From assembly GCA_963634825.1 (NCBI GenBank), contig CAVHCP010000006.1, positions 1 through 56,908 of the forward strand: a stretch of 56,908 nt of DNA, in the 5' to 3' direction. The notes under the pieces are model-generated. The model was given only the letters and a program-made list of their open reading frames with translations. It had not been told where the DNA came from and made no database searches. Every line of letters begins with the position of its first letter. Positions within the stretch are counted from its first letter, which is position 1. Of the stretch, positions 52,645 through 56,908 are shown piece by piece. The stretch is from Gallibacter sp963634825 (GTDB lineage: Bacteria; Bacillota; Clostridia; Peptostreptococcales; Anaerovoracaceae). The position numbers and the translations under genes are program-made.

Positions 52645-54159
52645 ATGTATAATGCATTGCAATTTTTAGAAAATACTGCTGCAAAATATCCAAACAAGGT
52701 GGCTTTTGCGGATATAGAAAAAGAAATAACTTACGAGCAGCTGTTAAAAAGATCTAAAAGGATAGGCACAAATCTGCTCAAAAAATACGGAGATGATTTT
52801 CCTAAAAATGCACCTGTCGCCATATTTATGGAAAAAGGCGTAGATGCTATAAGCCTCTTTTTCGGGGCTGTTTATGCGGGTTGTTTTTATGTTATGATGG
52901 ATTTGAAGCAACCAAAGAGCAGGCTTGAGCATATATTAAATACTCTCAATACTAATGTGATAGTTACGGACGGCAAAAACGCAGATGAGCTTGACAAAAT
53001 AGGCTTTGAAGGGCGCAAGGTTATGTTTGAAGCCCTTGAGGATGAGGAGGCAGACGAGAGCCTGCTTGCAAGGGTCAGGTCGCTTCATATCGACGCGGAT
53101 CCGCTTTATGGCATATTTACTTCAGGCTCTACAGGAGTGCCAAAGGGAGTTGTCGTAAGCCATAAAAACCTTATAGATTTTATGGGTGTATTCCCGCAGA
53201 CGTTTGGCATAGACGAAACTGATGTTATCGGCAATCAAGCGCCTTGGGATTTTGACGTATCTGTAAAGGACATTTATTCGGGAATAAGTACGGGAGCAAC
53301 TGTGCAAATCATTCCAAAACAATATTTCTCGGTGCCTACAAAACTTCTTGATTTTCTTTGCGATAGGGAAGTCACCACGCTCATCTGGGCGGTATCGGCC
53401 GTTTGCATTATAAGCACGCTAAAGGGATTTAAGTACAGAGTGCCAACCGCACTAAAAAGAGTAATGTTTAGCGGCGAGGTTATGCCTGTCAAGCATCTAA
53501 ATATCTGGAAGTCATATCTGCCGGATGTGACATATGTAAATCTTTACGGTCCGACCGAGATAACATGTAACTGTACATATCATATAATAAATGAGGAATA
53601 TAATGACGGAGAAGTCATTCCGATGGGCACGGCATTTGGCAATGAAAGGATATTTTTGCTTGATGAGGATGATAAGCTTGTGGCAAAAGGAAAAAGTACC
53701 GGACTTGGCGAGATTTGCGTAAGCGGTTCGTGTGTAGCACTTGGGTATTACAACAATAAGGAACAGACGCAAAAGGCATTTTGTCAAAATCCGCTAAATC
53801 CGCTTTACAATGAGATGATATATAGGACAGGCGACCTTGGATATTACGACGAAAACGAAAATCTCTGCTTTGCATCAAGAAAGGATTTCCAGATAAAGCA
53901 TATGGGCCACAGGATCGAGCTTGGCGAGATAGAAAATGCAATGTATAAAATTCCTGAGATAGTGCGAGTTTGCTGTCTGTTTGAAAACAATAAGATAATC
54001 GCCTTTTATGAGGGTGAGATAGAGAGAAAAGGCATTGCAACGGCTCTTCACGAATGGCTGCAGGCGTTTATGATACCAAATGTGTATAAGAAGATTGATG
54101 GATTCCCGCTAAATAAAAATGGCAAGATAGACAGGGCGAAGCTAAAGGAAATGCTCTAA
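52645..54159 (+). CDS. DltA-like amino acid adenylation enzyme
   Basis: A stand-alone 504-residue AMP-forming ligase the size of DltA. Core motifs: TSGSTGVPKG (159-168), NLYGPTE (299-305), YRTGDLG (393-399), GHRIELGEIE (421-430) and the C-terminal NKNGKIDR (490-497) with Lys494. The substrate Asp204 in FDVSVKD is kept, but Ser276 (FSGE) replaces the Cys of DltA (FCGE) that favours D-alanine. It would activate an amino acid and load the carrier at 55469. D-alanine remains possible; another small amino acid is my preferred reading. Confidence 0.9.
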   Translation: MYNALQFLENTAAKYPNKVAFADIEKEITYEQLLKRSKRIGTNLLKKYGDDFPKNAPVAIFMEKGVDAISLFFGAVYAGCFYVMMDLKQPKSRLEHILNTLNTNVIVTDGKNADELDKIGFEGRKVMFEALEDEEADESLLARVRSLHIDADPLYGIFTSGSTGVPKGVVVSHKNLIDFMGVFPQTFGIDETDVIGNQAPWDFDVSVKDIYSGISTGATVQIIPKQYFSVPTKLLDFLCDREVTTLIWAVSAVCIISTLKGFKYRVPTALKRVMFSGEVMPVKHLNIWKSYLPDVTYVNLYGPTEITCNCTYHIINEEYNDGEVIPMGTAFGNERIFLLDEDDKLVAKGKSTGLGEICVSGSCVALGYYNNKEQTQKAFCQNPLNPLYNEMIYRTGDLGYYDENENLCFASRKDFQIKHMGHRIELGEIENAMYKIPEIVRVCCLFENNKIIAFYEGEIERKGIATALHEWLQAFMIPNVYKKIDGFPLNKNGKIDRAKLKEML

Positions 54160-54182
54160 AAGTGTTGTGAAAGGAAATATTT

Positions 54183-55409
54183 ATGATGAAAGGATATATG
54201 CCTACATACGAAGAAATCGTAAAAAATACAGGCACGCCGGCATATGTATTTGATACGGATGTACTGCGCAAAAGGATTTTGCATATCAAAAATACGCTTG
54301 GCGAAAATATAAACCTGTGCTATGCGATGAAAGCAAATCCGTTCGTTGTCGGCAGTATAGGTGATGAGATAGACAGATACGAGGTTTGCTCACCGGGAGA
54401 GTTTCGCATTTGCGAGCGAGCGGAGGTTGACATCGATAAGGTAGTGCTCTCGGGTGTATGGAAAGAGGATAAGGATACAGCAAGGATTATAAAAGCGTAC
54501 GGCGATAAGATTTTATATACGGCGGAAAGCGAAAATCAGTTTAAGCTTGTAAATAGCGAAGCTGAGAAAAACGGCATCGTCGTAAATGTTATATTGCGAG
54601 TTACGACAGGTAACCAGTTTGGTATTGACGAAGAAAAAATCTGTGAGATAATTGCAAATCGTGCGCAGTACAAGGGTGTCAATATTCGTGGAATACAGCA
54701 TTTTTCCGGAACACAAAGGCACAATCTAAAAATTTATAAGGAAGAAATAGATTTTTGTGATAATTTTATCGAAAGACTCGAAAGGGAGTATGGCTATGTC
54801 GCAGAGGAGCTTGAGTTTGGTACAGGCTTTTTTGTGGATTATTTTAGACCAAAAACCGAGAGAGAAAAACAAAAACAGCTCGAAAAAGGAAGGTTCGACG
54901 AGGAAGCTCTCATGCGTGACTTTGCGAATCTACTGGCAGATATGAAATTTAAGGGCGAGATAACGCTTGAGATAGGTAGATTTATAGCGGCATATTGTGG
55001 CAAGTATTATACAAGCGTTGTGGACGATAAAGTAAACCACGGTATACATTTTTGTATAGCTGACGGTGGTATGCACCAAGTAAATTACTACGGTCAGATG
55101 ATGGGTATGAAGCTACCGTATTACAGGCAGCTAAAGGCTACCGGCGAGATATATGACGGGGGTACAGACAAGATAAATCTGTGCGGTGCGCTCTGTACTA
55201 TAAATGATAATATTGTAAAGGAAATGCTTGTTACGGATGCTAAAAAAGGAGACATCTTTGAATTTCAAAATGTCGGAGCGTATTCGATGACCGAAACGCC
55301 GGCGCTGTTTCTCAGCAGAGACCTGCCAAAGGTATATCTGTATAGCCAAAGTGGCGGGCTAAAGCTGATGAGAGACAGATTTGAAACAGATGCACTAAAT
55401 TATTTGTAG
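54183..55409 (+). CDS. Fold-III PLP-dependent decarboxylase (DAP/ornithine type)
   Basis: The 408-residue protein has the PLP Lys50 (CYAMKANP), His173 (QHFSGTQ), GTGF (213-216) where most relatives have GGGF, EIGR (263-266) in place of EPGR, Cys338 (CGALCTINDN) and Tyr367 (GAYSMT). These are the residues of the diaminopimelate/ornithine decarboxylase family, so it should be active. Similar enzymes, such as BtrK of butirosin synthesis, decarboxylate an amino acid held on a carrier protein. Its place between the ligase and the carrier fits that role. True lysA is less likely here. Confidence 0.9.
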   Translation: MMKGYMPTYEEIVKNTGTPAYVFDTDVLRKRILHIKNTLGENINLCYAMKANPFVVGSIGDEIDRYEVCSPGEFRICERAEVDIDKVVLSGVWKEDKDTARIIKAYGDKILYTAESENQFKLVNSEAEKNGIVVNVILRVTTGNQFGIDEEKICEIIANRAQYKGVNIRGIQHFSGTQRHNLKIYKEEIDFCDNFIERLEREYGYVAEELEFGTGFFVDYFRPKTEREKQKQLEKGRFDEEALMRDFANLLADMKFKGEITLEIGRFIAAYCGKYYTSVVDDKVNHGIHFCIADGGMHQVNYYGQMMGMKLPYYRQLKATGEIYDGGTDKINLCGALCTINDNIVKEMLVTDAKKGDIFEFQNVGAYSMTETPALFLSRDLPKVYLYSQSGGLKLMRDRFETDALNYL

Positions 55410-55468
55410 GGCGATACAAATTGCAACATAAAATTTGATAAATATATAATTTAAACAGGAGGAAAAAG

Positions 55469-55690
55469 ATGGAAAAGTTAATAGAGATTTTAGAAGGTAT
55501 AAAACCGGATGTAGATTTTAAAGAGTGCAAAACTCTTATCGATGATGGGATTTTAGATTCGTTTTCAATCCTTCAAATCGTTGGCGAAGTAAATGACGAA
55601 TTTGATGTGGAAATCAGCGCACCGGATATCGTGCCGGAAAACTTCAACAGTGCAGAAGCGCTTTGGGCACTTATCGAGAGCTTGCAATAA
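55469..55690 (+). CDS. DltC-like carrier protein
   Basis: The 73-residue acidic protein has the phosphopantetheine Ser31 in DDGILDSFSILQIV, very like DltC, and a helical layout. It would carry the activated acyl group from the adenylation enzyme (52645) past the decarboxylase (54183) to the MBOAT protein. An AGGAGG site precedes the ATG. It is the last gene of the operon. Confidence 0.93.
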   Translation: MEKLIEILEGIKPDVDFKECKTLIDDGILDSFSILQIVGEVNDEFDVEISAPDIVPENFNSAEALWALIESLQ

Positions 55691-55715
55691 GCAACACGCT
55701 TAAAAATCAAAAAAC

Positions 55716-55742
55716 AGAAAAGCTGTACGGCTTTTCTTTTTT
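55716..55742 (+). terminator. Terminator of the dlt-like operon
   Basis: AGAAAAGC (55716-55723) pairs with GCTTTTCT (55730-55737), followed by T residues. Confidence 0.8.
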
Positions 55743-55795
55743 ATTTATGCGAATTGCACGTAAAAGTATATGCCCAACTTGCGCCTCCGCAGGCA

Positions 55796-55923
55796 CAGCA
55801 TGTAATCGTCAGCGAAATGAGCTTGGCGAGCGGGTAAGTGTCAGCAATGTTTGAGCGCCAAAGGCGCGAGTTTTGCTGACACTCCGTAAGCCAGCGAATG
55901 AGCGCTAACGATTGCCTGTGCTG
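55796..55923. repeat. Structured interspersed repeat, copy B
   Basis: It matches copy A (8691) over the core (AAATGAGCTTGGCGAGCGG, GTCAGCAATGTTT, GAGTTTTGCTGAC, GCGAATGAGCG). The stems are kept with paired changes: AGTGTCAGCAA/TTGCTGACACT (55837-55847, 55873-55883), GCGCC-AAA-GGCGC (55855-55867), AATCGT/ACGATT (55804-55809, 55908-55913) and CAGCA/TGCTG at the ends. No reading frame is evident. Confidence 0.75.
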
Positions 55924-56081
55924 AGGACAAGCGCAATGGTGGGCTATGGCTTTTGCGGGCAGTTAAAATAAATAAAAACTTCGTGGCGCACAGAAGCAAG
56001 TGAAAAAAGAGAAATAAAATGGAAAAAAATGGATGACAAAACAAAATTTGTATGATAATATTAGAAACAGAAGAGTTGCCA

Positions 56082-56292
56082 ATAAATGGTAGGTGGTTTA
56101 GCAAATCCGTTATACCTAAGTATCCGGCTTAAAAGTGCCGAGACTATAAGGAAGGGCGGTGATGCTTATGAGTAATATTGAAGTTGTATTGCTTATAATT
56201 TTTGCTCTGATTGAACTGATCAGAGAAATAAAAAGATGAACCTCCTATGTAGCTAAGAGGAACATCTAAACCTCACAAGCTAAACCATTTAT
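56082..56292 (+). promoter_or_regulatory. Untranslated regions of the candidate toxin mRNA, 5'-3' complementary
   Basis: GCTAAACCATTTAT (56279-56292), after the toxin frame, can pair with ATAAATGG (56082-56089) or GGTTTAGC (56095-56102), before it. The mRNA may start near a TATGATAAT box at about 56051-56059. Such end-to-end pairing is typical of type I toxin mRNAs held silent. From 56293 to about 56439 I see nothing else. Confidence 0.4.
56162..56239 (+). CDS. Candidate type I toxin, 25-residue hydrophobic peptide
   Basis: ATG 56162 follows AAGGAAGG by about five bases; a second ATG is at 56168. The 25-residue product is one hydrophobic helix (VVLLIIFALIELI) with a basic tail (REIKR), like the holin-like and Fst-type toxins of Firmicutes that insert in the membrane. 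No antisense RNA can be proven by eye. It could also be a chance frame, but the ribosome site and complementary UTRs favour a real gene. Confidence 0.5.
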   Translation: MLMSNIEVVLLIIFALIELIREIKR

Positions 56293-56439
56293 CAAGGTAG
56301 CTCTTCTTTAATTAGATGGTACAACAAAAGCCTTGGATTGTAAATACAAAATTATCAATTATTATAGGAACGCCAAATGGATGCGGTACTTATCGGTGCG
56401 GTTTTAAAACTTTTATTTATTTAGCTGTAAAAAATATAA

Positions 56440-56908
56440 AAAGAAGAGAAAGAAAGGAAAGCAATATATAGCAAAAAGGTAGTAAAAATCCCAACACCGC
56501 AGCTATATGTCTTTTACAATGGACTAGAGGATGCACCACTTGAGCAAGAGATGAAATTGTCTAGTGCATTTGAAGCAGTTTGTGATACAATAGCCGTGAA
56601 GGTATACTGACAGACTTTTTAAAGGAACACGGTGGTGATATTATGAGTTTTTTGTTTGAGAAGCTTACAAGAGCGGAGTGCGAAGCAGTTAGAGAAGCTG
56701 ACGGCTTTGAGTCGGGATATGACCAAGGCTTTGAAAGAGGCGAAGCTTCCGGCTTCAAAAAAGGCGAAAGCTCCGGCATAGCGAAAGGAAAGTTTAACGA
56801 AAAATGCGAAATCGCAACAAATCTGATAGCAAAAGGTCTTGATATGGACTTTATCAGCGAAGCAACAGGCTTATCAGAAAAAGAGCTTGAGAGTTTAACT
56901 TGTAGCAA
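56440..56908 (+). pseudogene. Rpn-family (PD-(D/E)XK) nuclease/transposase remnant
   Basis: Two frames carry pieces of an Rpn-type protein. The first (56440-56610) encodes KIPTPQLYVFYNG and LSSAFE, the second (from about 56586, ATG at 56643) encodes GILTDFLKEHGG and a Gly-Glu-rich tail (GYDQGFERGEASGFKKGE) with a C-terminal helix ending LSEKELESL. About 70 residues normally lying between SAFE and GILTDFL are missing, the frame shifts there, and the N-terminal nuclease core is absent. It runs off the window. It is a decayed mobile-type gene. Confidence 0.7.

Overview
The window looks like a chromosomal segment of a low-to-moderate GC, AT-leaning Gram-positive anaerobe of the class Clostridia. 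Supporting signs are Firmicutes-type Shine-Dalgarno sites, RF1/Sua5/RpiB/Upp operon style, GTP-dependent PEP carboxykinase, ThrE split pair, RodA/PBP cell-wall genes, G5-NlpC/P60 hydrolase, cell-wall-anchored beta-helix proteins and teichoic-acid-type enzymes. A small oral/gut Clostridia lineage such as the former Family XIII (Anaerovoracaceae) is possible, but this is only a guess. No rRNA, tRNA or CRISPR array was seen.

Layout. 1-3.4 kb: a CDP-glycerol glycerophosphotransferase-like gene facing a YhgE/Pip membrane gene pair. 3.5-8.6 kb: housekeeping operon prfA-sua5-rpiB-upp-pckG. 8.6-12.1 kb: structured repeat A, then guaB and guaA. 12.1-14.1 kb: a MarR regulator and MATE pump with three matching palindromic operators and a codon bias unlike the neighbours. 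14.1-19.4 kb: PBP transpeptidase, FHA-RodA fusion, ApbE, then NusG-II and Gx-transporter genes. 19.6-22.6 kb: a large beta-helix surface protein. 23-25.2 kb: rplM-rpsI, tyrS. 25.3-31.3 kb: a shikimate operon read leftwards, rnhA-aroF-aroB-aroA-aroC/Q-aroE, with chorismate synthase fused to chorismate mutase. 31.4-43.7 kb: ThrE pair, pseudouridine synthase, YdcF, uracil permease, WalJ-like hydrolase, rlmH, NlpC/P60, racemase, gltX, ABC exporter, TtcA-like; two elements predicted to fold as four-way junctions lie between genes here. 44-47.2 kb: a second beta-helix surface protein. 47.4-48.3 kb: HTH-Fic protein. 48.3-55.7 kb: an unusual six-gene dlt-like operon. 55.7-56.9 kb: structured repeat B, a candidate type I toxin and a decayed Rpn-family nuclease gene.

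The most interesting part is 48.3-55.7 kb: two SGNH/DltD-like proteins around an MBOAT acyltransferase, then a DltA-like adenylation enzyme, a fold-III PLP decarboxylase and a DltC-like carrier protein. The promoter in front has a run of nine G between its -35 and -10 boxes, a classical arrangement for ON/OFF phase variation. By analogy with BtrK/BtrI of butirosin synthesis, I infer that an acidic amino acid may be loaded on the carrier, decarboxylated there (beta-alanyl or GABA), and moved to a surface polymer. The polymer could be a glycerol-phosphate one, given the gene at 168. This is inference, not shown.

Second in interest are the repeats. Elements at 36650 and 38536 share only their last hairpin in sequence but keep the same outer stem plus three hairpins. 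Repeats A and B share sequence and show compensatory base changes in their stems. Nothing was computed or searched; all structures were paired by eye.
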